From positions 716,367-780,366 of the forward strand of contig VWZL01002849.1 in NCBI GenBank assembly GCA_013396915.1: a stretch of DNA of 64,000 bases, written 5' to 3'. The notes beneath the pieces were generated by a model. It had not been told where the DNA came from and searched no databases. It worked only from the letters and a program-made list of their open reading frames with translations. Positions 47,397-59,300 of this stretch are shown here, piece after piece (within the stretch, counting starts at the first letter, position 1; every line of letters starts with the position of its first letter). Made by a program: the position numbers and the translations under genes. This DNA is from Stercorarius parasiticus. Lineage: Eukaryota > Chordata > Aves > Charadriiformes > Stercorariidae.

Positions 47397-48225
47397 CTCT
47401 CTTCTAGGCTGAACAAGCCTGGGTCCCTCATCTTCTTTTCACAGGGCAAGTGATCCAGACACGAGACATCTTGGAAGCCCTCTACTGAACTTGTTCTAGC
47501 ACTTGTTCACTATCTGTCCTGTGCTGGGGAGCCTAAAACTTCAACAGAGTATCCAGATGGGATCTCGTGAGTGCTGACCAGAGGGATATAGTCCCTCCCC
47601 TCAATGTTGTGGCTGTGCCCCTGTGAATACTGTGCATAGTGCTGTTGGCCATCTCTGCAGCCAGAGCACACTGCTGGCTCATGCTCAGCTTGTGTCTGCC
47701 AAGGCCACCAGGTACCTTCCTGCAGAGCTGCTCCCAGCCAGGCAGGGCCCAGCCTGTGCCCTTGCACCAGTGCTTCCTGCCCAGGGGCAGCACTTGGTGT
47801 TTGTCTGAATTACGTGTCCCATTGGCCTGTTCCTCCAGCCTGTGTAGGTCCCTCTGAATGGTAGTCCTGCCCTCAACAGTGTGCATCAGTTCCTCCAAAT
47901 GGGTGTCATCTGCAAATGTGATGACAGTGCACTCGATTGCCTCCTCCAGGTCACTGACAAAGGTGTTAAAGAAAAGGTCCCAGTACAGACCCCTGCGGTA
48001 CCCCACTTCTTGCTGATCTCCAGGTAGACTAACACCCATTAATGACACCCCTTTGAACCTGCTCATCTAAACAGGTTTTGCATGCCATCGAGTACCCAAA
48101 TAGACTATAACATCCTGGTTTTCATACCAGAATATTTTTGGAGAGCATGTCAAAAGCCTTGCTAAAATTGGGATGCATGATATCCACTTTCATGTCATTT
48201 CACTTTACCGTCCAATGTTCTGCAT
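47397..48225 (-). mobile_element. CR1 LINE, RT domain, minus strand
   Basis: Minus-strand CR1 covering RT from motif A to the end of the protein. Motif A reads VDIMHPNFSKAFDM (revcomp of 48152-48192), with Pro-Asn in place of Leu-Asp. A frame of 177 codons (47533-48066) then holds the catalytic loop with FADD intact. Plus-strand text at 47404-47430 (TAGGCTGAACAAGCCTGGGT) is antisense of the last RT block. The 3' UTR and tail of this copy are missing, cut where the plus-strand CR1 begins. The segment HWCKGTGW...PGW is shared with the CR1 at 22405-23731, marking a common subfamily. Confidence 0.9.
47533..48066 (-). pseudogene. CR1 ORF2 remnant with intact FADD box (177 codons)
   Basis: The longest open frame in the window. 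Recognisable parts in order are FNTFVSDLEEAIECTVITFA with DDTHLEE following (about residues 33-59, RT catalytic loop with FADD), GRTTIQRDLHRLEEQANGT, KHWCKGTGW, and LSMSQQCALAAEMANSTM near residue 128. The terminal part (ISLWSALTRSHLDTLLKF) corresponds to LYSALVRPHLEY and is followed by a stop. It lacks the RT fingers and motif A because a break separates them. It is probably open by chance and youthfulness of the subfamily rather than by selection. Confidence 0.85.
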
Positions 48226-51071
48226 TCAGTTTATTTTCTCAAAATGCTGCTGATACCCTTAGTGGATGTGGTTTCATCTTTAAGAGAGCTCCTGAGAATA
48301 TAGGGATTTTTTAAGCATTATAACTTTTTCTCTTCCGTGATGATCTTTCCAAGTACAAACAGTAAATTTTGATGTCCTGATATCACATTTCTTTAAAACC
48401 TGTTTTGGCTTGTCTAATCCTGTTGTCAAGATCACAGTTATTTATCATCTGTTAGCTCTCTCTCATATCTATTATTAGAAAATATATGCAAGTATATGTT
48501 CTTTATAACAATGATTTACAAACTCCAAAAAACCAATTCAGAGTACTCAATATGGCCCTTCATTTGTAATGGTGACCTTCAATCAAATATATTCCACACT
48601 CCACAGGAATCTTTAAAGGTTTTTAAGTACAGTTATCTGGTGCCACTACAGTTTCCCATATTTTTCAAGCACCTGAATCACTTCCCATAACCCCCTAGCT
48701 TATTTGTTTCTGGTATCTTCCCAGCAATAGAAAACATTTTTGACTTTGATCAGTCATCAATATCAATGGACTTCTTAAAAATTCTTCTTTCTCTCTAAAA
48801 AATTTTGAAATCATACTTTATCTATTTAATCAGTGCAGAGATTACTTTTTTCTGCTGGTATTTATTCAGTAATATTCTCTTTCCTCACTGCTCCCACATT
48901 GCTTTTTGTTTTATTCTTAGATTAACATTTCTTGATCTACATTTTTCAGTTGAATTTTCTCAAAATTCCTTGTGGATCCCAATTCTGCAAGCCTTCAGTA
49001 TGACAAAGTTATACACTTGAGCCCTAGTTGATGAACAGATGGGCAGAGAAGAGCTGATTTCTCCACCTTCTCACATGATCTCCAGAGAAATTCTCGCTCT
49101 GACTTCCTTCTGCTTTTTCTCCTTCTTTGAGGATGGAAGTGTCACTCAGAGAGATACCGCATACAATTGCTGTGAAGACACAGCAAGTCCCAAAAGAGTC
49201 TGAGCTCAGAAGAAAAAGACAGACCAGGAAGCAGACTGGTACCTATAAACCTGCATATGAGAACAGATTTCAACTCAAAGTGGAGGGAGTTAGCTTAATT
49301 TAGACCCAATTATTTTTGCAATAGATTATATCTGTGTTCCAGGAGGTGTGATCTCAAAATGAATAAATTCACCTGAGCAATCTTTAGTTGAGATAATTTG
49401 GTCAACTATACACTGAAAATAGGACATCATGGACTCAATCTCCCAAACCTAGGAATTAGGTAGGTTTCTGCAGCACAGGCTGAAATCTCAGTGCCAAAAA
49501 ATGTTTTCCTGTTTATCAACAAAAGAGATTAAAGCTGTGCTTTTATTTCCCGTGCAACAAGTCAGTACACTCTTGAAATCCTTGAACTGTCTTTAAGGCC
49601 CTGCCTCCATTGCCATTGTCTATCTTTCTGAGTTTTTTTCTTAGTTGAGTTGATCAAGCTTCATATTTGGCTAGGAACTTCATTGAATTAATATTATTAA
49701 CCTAAGTCAATGTGACTTTCAGTCTTGCTGTTAAAATTTAACTTTTCATGGTGCAACCAGTCCTGAGGCAGAGACCTTAGTTTTGCAAGGGTTTTTTTTT
49801 TTTTATTTTTGGGGAGGTGATGAATAAATTTAGAGTTTGACTCCAGTTAAAGAATGCTAAGGAGCCTACCTCTAATAAACTATGCTTTGTGATATACTAT
49901 TGGAACTAAGGAATTCTTAAACTCAGAGCTTTTTACCTGTTTAAAAAAATAAAACAAAAAAAGACTGCTGACTGATGGGAAGTCACTTAGCAAAAAGTAA
50001 AGATGATTTGAAAGAAGTAACTTTGAAATAGGTGGCAAAAAATCAACAAGTTCCTATGGAGTGCTAACAGTTTCACCAGAGAACTGAAGAAAGTTTCATT
50101 TGTTCCACACAAGTCTGCTCCAGTGCTCCCAGCTCATAAATAATAATGTTGGTGCTCTAAAAAGCAGCCATTTCTCTTTGTTCATTTTCTTTCACCCACA
50201 AAGAGAGGGAAAAAAAAAAAAACACAGAAAAAAAAAAAAAAAGCCAGAAACAAACTCCACCTCACAACAGAAAACAAAATTACAAAACACACAGTGGAAT
50301 CTGCAATGCCTGGAATCAAACAAAATTATAATCTCTGTTTGAGAGTTTATCACTGAATATATGCATGGCAACCATAAAGAATATATGAATACTATGTGAT
50401 TTTTGAAATTATTTTTTTTCTTTCATTACAAATGTAATGGTTCTGTTTGGTACCATTCACTGTCTGGAATTAAGTATTTAAGACAGCACTGTACATGGGA
50501 TTTTTTCAGAGCAGAAGTTAAAGAGGTAAATGACCATTTGAAATAAATACTAACTAGTAAACTTGAATGTAACCAAAAATTAAGATATAATCTTGGATGC
50601 AGGAGATATTTTTGTAGCATACCTGTTAACATTTCAGGGAGATTTATACTTATATATTTCGTCAGGAATAGTGCCAAGATACCTTTTCTGTCTGTGTTTT
50701 TGTTACCATGGTAACAATATTTCTTTTGTTAACAAGAAAAGTGCTGAAAACTTCTGCTTAGGCCTGAATGGCCAGACTTCTTAGACATAATTTTGAAATT
50801 GAATCACTCTCTCTAAAAAATGCTTTGTGGTCCCTCTGAAACATTTTCAGCATGTTTATGTAACCAACATTATTTTAATTAAATAGATTTTGTTCAACCA
50901 TGTTTTAAACATGTATTGCTAGAACACAAACTGTGTTGCGTCAGATTAGACTACACTCTGCATAGAGCACCTAATAAAAAACTTGAAAATAAACAAAAGG
51001 AAAAAATTAAACCAACTGTGTGTGTTTGTGTGATAGATCTCAAGTTGGCCTCAACTTTGAGGCTTGTGTGC
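48226..51071. other. unique A+T-rich sequence, no gene seen
   Basis: No exon or repeat family recognised. It includes a T run at 49791-49804 and two A runs at 50210-50242. Short frames of under 85 codons only. Confidence 0.55.
50210..50242. repeat. A-rich low-complexity run
   Basis: Two A runs of more than ten bases separated by CACAG; simple sequence. Confidence 0.85.
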
Positions 51072-51418
51072 TGTCCTGGTTTTAGGTAAAACCAAACCAA
51101 CTTTTGGTTCAGTAATTTTACTTCTTAGCTAGTCCTCTTCCAACTCTCCGAAACTAACAGCATATTGTGCAGAAAATTGTTTGTTCTCAAGGTGATAAGA
51201 CCTGTGTTTATAGTTAGTGCCAAGGAATGGTATACAGAGAGGTTCTTGCTTATACTTATTGCTGTAACAACCAAGGTCAGCTAATTTCGTTACTTGCCCG
51301 GTTGGAGGGTCAGAAACGGAAAAGCGTAGAGGGGTCCTGCCTGCAGGGAGGAGCGGACAGGACAGGTGACCCAAAATCGATCAACAAGGGTATTCCATCT
51401 CATATGTCCCATACTCAG

Positions 51419-51425
51419 TATAAAA
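51419..51425 (+). promoter_or_regulatory. LTR TATA box (copy B)
   Basis: TATAAAA in CTCAGTATAAAAGCTGAGGG, the same context as in copy A. It would place the start of R about 25-30 bases downstream. Confidence 0.72.
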
Positions 51426-51676
51426 GCTGAGGGATCAAAGGGTCAGTCTCTTTTCTTCAATAGCTGACGTCCGAGGAGGACCCTGTCTGTTCACCTGCCT
51501 TGATCCTGATATGTGCGTTCCTGACTCCAGCTTTGGAATCCAGTTCCCACCCATTGCTGAGTCCATTCTGGGACTTCCCCAGTGCCTGCTGGTGATGTCA
51601 TCCTGGGAACTGAATTCGGTTTTGTATATGCTGTATCTATTTAATTATTTCCTTTTTATTTTATTATTAATATTTC

Positions 51677-51682
51677 ATTAAA
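51677..51682 (+). promoter_or_regulatory. LTR polyadenylation signal (copy B)
   Basis: ATTAAA in ATTTCATTAAAGTAC, 258 bases after the TATA box, the same arrangement as copy A. Confidence 0.62.
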
Positions 51683-51791
51683 GTACTTCAGTTCCTTCTA
51701 AACTCATAAACCTCTTTATCTCTCTTCCATTTGCAAGAGATGGGGGAGAGCATTTGTTGCCGGCCGTTGGACGACTTGGCCAAAACCATGA

Positions 51792-54700
51792 TGTGTACCT
51801 AGACATTCTAGTCTGGTTTCTTTCCACAATGAAGTATAATGAAATTCAGGATTCTTAATTTCTTAGAGAAAATTCAAAGTGGCTATGTTAGACATGTAAA
51901 AATAGAATGGACTTATACACTTCTCCCCCACCTACTGTGTTCTTGCAGTAAATCCTTCCTACTGAGCTTAGCCTTGTAATTTTGAGCAAAACTTTCTCAG
52001 TTCCCCCTCTTTCCAAGGTGGTTTGTCTTCCAGTCAGTGCTGAGATGTGTCTTTGTTCCCTGCTCCTCTCAGTAATCCCTCTCTTCTGCCTGACATCCCT
52101 CTTCTTTCTATGTTTCTCTCAGTGCTGTCTTCTTTCTGCTACATCCTGCAATGTCTAGAAGCTTTCCTCTTCCTGTGTTTGCTCAGTTGTTTCCAAGCAA
52201 AGCAAAACTCCATCTCCAGAGAGTTCCCCCCTGAGCCACAATTGTGTTGCAAGGAACAGCACACAGCTGAAGAAAAACAAATCAACGTTACAGAATTTCA
52301 CACTCCTATACATTTGACCAGAGCTATGTTTCCCCAGCTTCAATGTCACCATTTACACAAGAAACCTATCACAAACATAGCTCTGCTCCAATAAGAACAA
52401 GAAAGAGTCTTCCAGATCAATTTTCTGAAACGCTACCTATCCACTCACACTGTCTTTAAGCTTTTCTCATTTTCTTACACCATCCCTTCTTGTATGTTAT
52501 TCATGCTGCACCTGATTCAGTTCCTGAAGGGAACATGTGGTTTAAATGGTTATGGTCCTGAAGAACTGTCAGCTGCTTTACTGGAGGAGTCCTAGGTATC
52601 ACACAGAGAATCTATCAAAGTTATTTTCCAGTGCTTTTAATTCAAATTAATGCATCACACGTCAAACAGAAACCAATCGATTTTCTTGAAACTTCAGCTT
52701 TTGCCTCAATCATCTACTGAAAATTTGTGGAGGAAAAAAAATTAAGCAAAGTAAACGAAGTGCCAAGGAGATTGACAGTCGTGACATCAGAGCTATTACG
52801 ATCTATAAAGTCAGGCTATAACTTCTTCCATAAAATTAAGCATATGAGAACAAATCCTTGCCTCTTTAACCATATTCTATGCCCTATCATAATTTCACTA
52901 AGATTTAGGCAGAAGGTTATCATTCAGTCCAATGAAGTAGCAAAAGTAGAGTTATTTAGCAAAACTACAGATCTCCATTGAAGTTTTGGTTCAATTAAGA
53001 GTAGAACATTTTTTTCAGAAGTTAGAATCAGGCTTTGTTATGCATTTGGAAGGGTTACTTGCATTAAAAAATAAAAAACCAACTTAAGGGGTCTTGGATG
53101 TAGATTTTCATACAAAATAAAAAGAAATTTCTTCCTAAAAATAATACCAAAAGGAAGCAAAGACCTTAAAGTGACCAACAAAAAAGCCTTTATCCCAATC
53201 CCTTTAAAAAAAAAAATAATAAAATCCTTAGTTGCAATTGTTAAATCATCACCATTATTTTTTACAAGAAAAAAAAAAAAAGAGCCAAAAAACCCCAAAA
53301 CAAAAAAAAAACCCAGAACTCCTCTTACCAAATAGTCACAGTTAAAAGAAAGTACTACTGTGGAAACACAGTGGGAGAGTAAAATCTGTTTATGCTAGCA
53401 TAGGTAGGCATACTGTGAAGAACCCAGCTACAGTTAAATGTGGAGAAGTTTTATTTCAGGTAGCCTACAGGAAGCAATAATGTTCTTTTCTTAGGGAGGA
53501 GTAGGAGGACTGTGACAGAAAGAGAATCAGAGAGAAAGCGAGCTTTTATTACCGAGGATATGGCCAAAGTATGCACTGTGTTCTTGAGGTTACAAGGCAA
53601 GCCAAAGATTGCATTTACAGCCTGCTGGTTTTTCTCTGCTGACTATCCAAGTTCATATTCTTGCTTGTGGTACTTGTGACATGAGTTACCTTATTTTAAG
53701 TGGGTAGTATTAATGTGCTCTAAATCCATGCTCTAGCTCATCTAATCGTACTCTGAGAGACTTCAGGAGGAATGTGGCTGTGGCTAGGTGAGTTACAACA
53801 GGAGCAATAGAAGGAGTCGCAGCAGAAAAGAAAGACAAAGAACTTTTATCATGGTACATGAATATGGACTGATTGCACCTCAGCTAATGCACATATTATC
53901 CAGGAATACTTTTTTTTTCTAAAAAATAAAAAGGTAGATCAATGTCAAATGAAATATTCCACAATATTCTTTTCAAAGAGTAAAACTGTCTCACTTTAAA
54001 ACAAAAAAAACCCATTTTTAATGTTGATAAGTTTCATAGTTATATATTAAAGACAAAACATTATTCAAAAATTCACTTTAATCAAAAATTTATCTGTTTT
54101 ATGTAAAAAAGTGTGACAGTTTAACATTCTAATCTAACTAACCCATTTTATTTTTTCTTGAAGGAAATATGTCAGGTGCTGACAGCAGAGGAAGCCAGGA
54201 TTTCATTTCTCTGAACATTCCAAAGAAGCTTTATTTTGGGTAACCCAGAATAATACATAAAAGATTACTTTTTGGATGCTTTTAGTAAACTAAAACAGTG
54301 GTTACGCTCACAGATCTAATTGGGCTACACAATTTTCATAGACATGTCATTTTTTGCATTAGAGGCAGAGGAAGACTATCAGATTAAAGGGTATCTGGCT
54401 GGAAGTGCTGGTATTAACTACAGAGTGCAAATATAAACACAAGGAAAAGTATCATACAGGTAACTGTGCAATCTCTCTGAAACACTGGCACATCAGTAAA
54501 ATAATGAAAACAATTACTTGAGATATTGCAACAGCATCCATCACTATAGTATTTCAATTCCATTTCTCGGTTACAGTCTATGCACACGTACAAAAACCCA
54601 TGGCATGCTGAAACATGAATACTTTCCCTTCCGGGTAGTTGACCTCAGGTGAGCTACAGCAGTTCAGATAGGCTGAGCTAGCAAGAAAAGCAAGTACACT

Positions 54701-55859
54701 TGAGGCCCATAATCCATACATGATACAACACAACGTTTTGTAGCCCCTTATCTTGATTTGTTAGGCTTTATAAAGACTTGATGCTGATTTCCAGTTTAAC
54801 ACTGTCCTTGTACGGTGGTTTGCTTTCAGTACGTTGATTTTAGAGCTTTTTCCCCAAATTCAGCTTCCATATTACAAATTTAAAGTCTTTTAAGGACACT
54901 TTTGTGCCATGATGCTTTGAGGGTTTGTTTTTTTTTTTTTTAAATCCTATAATAATAGAAAATCTAGTTGTTCACCTACGGTTTTGGGGGTTTTTCCCAT
55001 GAAATACCCAGGTCAGTTGTTAATGTTTCCAATATTTTCTAAGCAGTTGATAAAATAGCATTGACTAGTTTTATCCATATTTATTTTACTTTTCTAAATT
55101 GGAAGGTCTTCATTGAAATTAAACACCTCTTACAGATTTATAGGTCAACTCCTACTACCTTTACATAGAAATAATTCACACTTTGAGATCAAGGGGCCTA
55201 TCCATGTAATTGCATCCTAGTCGGGAGTAAAGCTGCATCATTTATTTCTTACACTATATTAGAACTCATGAATAGTGCGTTTGCTCTCCACAAAATTTAT
55301 TTCACTGGAGAAGTCAAAGGCTGCCATGTAAGCAAGAATTAGCCATTTCTTTGCTGTGAAATCAAGACTATTCTCAGAGCAGAGATAGACCATATAATAA
55401 AATATAAGAACAATGCTCCCTTTATGCACTGTGCCTTCTTCTACAGGTGAACCCTTAAGAAAATCAAAGGGACACTTTTTTTCTCTTGTACCAGTCCATA
55501 ATACCATTGATTTGTTAAAGTTTATTCTGTTCATTAGAATCGGTAGATGTTTCTTCCTGTATACATTGTAAAACTTCAAAATGTGAACTTTGATGAATAT
55601 GATGAATAGCAGGCTAATGTTAGCAGTGTGATGAATGGAAAATTGACTAGAAAAATCCAGAATTAAAAACAGACAGAGTTAAAGGAGTACTTTTCCTTAA
55701 TTTTCTGTCAGGATGGTAATGTTACGAAGACAACTGCTTTTAAAAATGGAAGATGCTTTCTTAGAGTGTAATAAAGTAACCATTTCCAGCTTCAATAAAG
55801 ACATATCACTGGACAGTTATATAATTTGATCATAATTGTATAATTAAAATATTACATGC
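51792..55859. other. unique A+T-rich sequence, no gene seen
   Basis: About 4 kb with no recognised element. A pyrimidine-rich stretch at 52020-52190 creates a 115-codon frame (52047-52394) with no domain. A-rich runs lie at about 53203-53312 and T runs near 53910 and 54928-54941. The 106-codon minus frame at 55259-55579 is unrecognised. Confidence 0.52.
53203..53312. repeat. A-rich low-complexity region
   Basis: Several A runs of 10-15 bases, interrupted by C runs (CCAAAAAACCCCAAAACAAAA). No element boundary was seen. Confidence 0.8.
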
Positions 55860-56300
55860 AATTCTAGTTACTCAGGTTCAAGAGGAATAATTTCCAATGG
55901 GAGCCACCTGTATAGAGAGGTTAGTAGAATGTTAAGAAGCAAAATGAGCCTAGGCTATGAGGGGAAATAAATCTTCACTTGTATACTCTAACAGGTTGAG
56001 AGAGAGTAGAGTAATTTTTTATAAATATACAGGGGAATAAACATCAAGAGGTTACAAGAAAGGAAGAGTTTGAGTAAACAGGGTTGTAGGTTCAGGAGGA
56101 AATTGAGTAATTTGCACCTAAGAAAGTGAGCTCACAGTCTGGGAGAACAGCAGTGCTTGGAGTCTGCCTAGACAACCAGAATACGATAGACCAATATTGG
56201 AATGAGATCGCTACTATAAGCCATACAAGGATGAAATAAGTCTGGAAATCAGAAGAGAAGTTTGCGAACATCCTTTCTGTAACTGCAATAGGGTGAGGAA
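55860..56300 (+). mobile_element. possible ancient CR1/L3-type LINE remnant
   Basis: Weak but ordered similarity to the 3' part of old CR1/L3-type LINEs: GAGCCTAGGCTATGAGGGGA, AAATATACAGGGGAATAAAC, and AAGTCTGGAAATCAGAAGAG followed by AAGTTTGCGAAC (the family pattern is a ...CTGGAAATTAGAAGAAGGTTT block). It reads in the plus direction. Boundaries are uncertain and the match could be partly chance. No coding frame survives. Confidence 0.42.
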
Positions 56301-59300
56301 ATCTAATTTGTTTTAAGATAACGCTCTCTGTGAAAAGGGATTATCTGAGGGAGTTCATTGTATTACAGTCAAAATCTCATTAGGGGCTAAAGGAGATGCA
56401 CAATATATACAGGCCTAAGACTTTGTCCAGATAAAGTCTTTACAATCAAAATGCACTGAACAGGTATTATTATTCCAGCTACAACACAGTCTAAATTAAT
56501 AAGGAAATAAACCATTAACAATACAGTGAAAATTGTGATACACAAAACCCCTTTCTAGTCTCTGTCCATTTTCCATGGAAGTGTGTTCATCCTTTCAGGT
56601 AGCTGCATGGGTTGTCCAAGTCCTGAGCTTTTCTCCAGCAGTAGTTCCATACTGGTGCTGGGGGTCCCTTCCTTCTTTGTACTGGACTCTGCTTCTGGTT
56701 TTATTTACACATTTTCTTAACACTTTCTGCTTCCTTCTCCTCAGTTGCTATCTTACAGCTTGAAAGTAGGTCAGTAACTCTCCCAGACTCAGTATAAAGG
56801 CTTAGTAATTTTTATACAACACCTACTGAAGTTTGTCATACCTTTAAGATACATATGGTAGTCAGACAGTTAAATAAAAATGAGTTAGGCAATAATGAGT
56901 TGGTCATTGGACAATTGTTATCACAGCTATAACAAGGTAAAACCTGTGCAGGCCAAGACAGGGCAAGACAAATCCTGAGACCCTATAGAATTGGGTCAAT
57001 ACAAATATTGTGGTCTTTTACTAAAAATGGTAAAATGGTAAATGGTGAAATATGGCAAAACCATATCTCTTGCAGTGGTAGGGAACTGAATTCCCTGCAC
57101 GAAACAGATTGATCTGTCTTCAAACTTACACATGCAGCCACATCCAGTTTACTAGTATAAATTAAATATTTATAAGACAGACTATTGTATAAGTGAAAAA
57201 TACTATGCCAAATTTCTTGGGTCTTCTATAGTGAATTTCAATATAAATATAATATTTTTTAGCTACTACATTGTCCCATCACCACAATAACAAGCCAAAT
57301 TTTAGTTTGCTGGTTATAGCAGCTAAGATTGTCCACTGTCATAAATATGGAGAACCATCAGCGGTAACCAAAAATAAAAACAAAAGATAAAAGGTCCTAG
57401 ACAAATAAAATCAAGAAGCACACTAAGCAGGCTAACAAACAAGATTTTGATCTCTTTGAAGAGATATGCTGTCTGCATACTGTAAGAATTTCTACATAGT
57501 CCTATCAAAAATCCATCCAACGACATCATCTCTCCAACAGTAGTCAATGCTACCATGTTTTCTATAACCACCTCACTGTTTCTTTCTCAGTCTGCATAGA
57601 TTCAGTCTGTTTTAGAAATACCACAGTCTTTCCCACCAGAAGAAAGCAGAGGACAATTCTGTACTTCATCTCTAAGAAAAGAACTAAAGCATCAGAAAAT
57701 AAAATGGCTGATAGACATTTGTCTAGATTTGCCCCCTAGCAAAGGGAAATCATCACATGTGGTGTTTTAGAGCATACTAGAAATCAGCACTAAAGAAATA
57801 CAGAAATCACATTGTATTCCATTTTCAGCCACACCTCAGAATAACATGTGTGGCACCACTAACATCTGAGAAGCATTTCAAAGCAAGCTTCTAAGCCAGA
57901 TCACTTAAAAATTGATGGTCAGTTTTAGCTGATTCTGAAGAGTTTGTTATCAATTGAGTATGAAATTTTTTTCTTTCTTGGTTTGGAAGTGATTGAGTTG
58001 AAAAGTATGAAGTAAAAGATAGAAATATTGTGTGAATAGGTGCTTATTTACAAATGGATTTTTTTGACATCCTCTTATCCATTTTTGAGGCATTCTATGC
58101 CAATGTAGAATAAAAAATGAAATATTTGTCTCAAATTCAGATGCTTTAGAATAATTTCAGCAAGAAATAGTTAAGAGTGGAAATATTTCTGCTAATGTGT
58201 GTGGGAGGTTTATTATTATTTTTGAATTTGCAGGACATTATAATAAAAAAAAGTAAAATTTTCAAAATATGTAATCAGCCCTGGAATGAATAGTTTCAAG
58301 TGAGTCAGTCCTTGAAAACATGTTGTACCATAGTGTTAGGCAAATGATCACTAAAGAATGCCAGAGATTGAATCAACATGGCAAATTTGTTAAGTTTTTC
58401 AAATGCTGAAAAGCGTATTGATGAAGAATAATAAAAGCATTCATATTTCTGTGAAGACAAAATAGTATAAAACCTAGAAGATTTTTTTTCCGTCATCTAC
58501 AAAATATCAAAATATGGAGAAGAATGAATGTGGTCTATTGAAAGACTTAAAAAAGAAAATCTGCCTGTCAATCTTATTTGGCAAAAGCATACTGGAAAGG
58601 AGAGGAATTGGGGAATATTTATAACACCACTTCTTCTAAGTCACTATTTAAGAGGCTAGTGGCTAAGTGAAAAGAGATGTCTAAAGATTTTGAGATAGAA
58701 ACTTCTGAAAAGATAGATGAAAATGTCACACCTGAGGAAAAGAGAAGAAAGGAGGGAAAATAAGGATTTATTGGACATATATTTAATTAGTGAAGTCCTT
58801 TGAACTAATAGCCAAAAATTTTGAGGTCATCTGGCATTTTTGAAAACTAGTGATTTGTTAAACGTCTCTTCTTTCCCTGTTTCTTTTTTTTTCTACCCTG
58901 CAGAATACCATAAGTCTGGGTAGAAGTCCAGCAGCGACAAAGCTTTTATTCTGTTGTTAAGTAACAGAGAAAGGGAATAATAAACAAGAATTAAGGATCA
59001 ATTACAATATACTTCTGTAAGCATTACTCAAGAAAACCAAAATAAACCCCCCAAAACCAAAACACAAAATGCCCAGAAAATCTAAAACAAACCCAAGAAT
59101 TTTCCAGGAGTTGTTTCCAGGAGTTGTTTTGCTCCCAGTTTACTGTTTTCCTCCCAGTTTGCCACTTTGCTTACCGTTAGGATGTTTTTCTTTTTAATAG
59201 TAGGCAACTGTGTTATGTAGAATCCTTGGGTGGAAGGGGAAGTTTCTTCCCTTGGCAGCAAATCAGTCTGTTCAGAAAGGTAAGCTATGAGGCTGCATGT

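Larger units (their letters stand above)
51072..51791 (+). mobile_element. solo LTR, ERVL-type, full length (copy B)
   Basis: A complete-looking LTR of 720 bases. It starts TGTCCTGGTTTTAGG and ends TTGGCCAAAACCATGA, so the ends form the imperfect inverted repeat typical of avian ERVL-class LTRs (CCTGGTTTT against AAAACCA). Inside are the 59-base block at 51222-51280 shared with copy A, GACAGGTGACCCAAAA, TATTCCATCTCATATG, TATAAAA at 51419, a GAGGACCCTGTCTGTTC block and ATTAAA at 51677. Flanks show a 4-of-5 match (TGTGC before, TGTGT after), which fits a decayed 5-base target duplication. It is less decayed at its ends than copy A. No internal retroviral genes adjoin it. Confidence 0.88.

Noticed and set aside
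12737..51791. LTR pair considered as the ends of one endogenous retrovirus
   Set aside because: 38 kb apart with no gag, pol or env remnants between, unrelated flanks and many intervening CR1 copies.
52047..52394. 115-codon frame in pyrimidine-rich sequence
   Set aside because: Length follows from composition; no domain and no exon signals.
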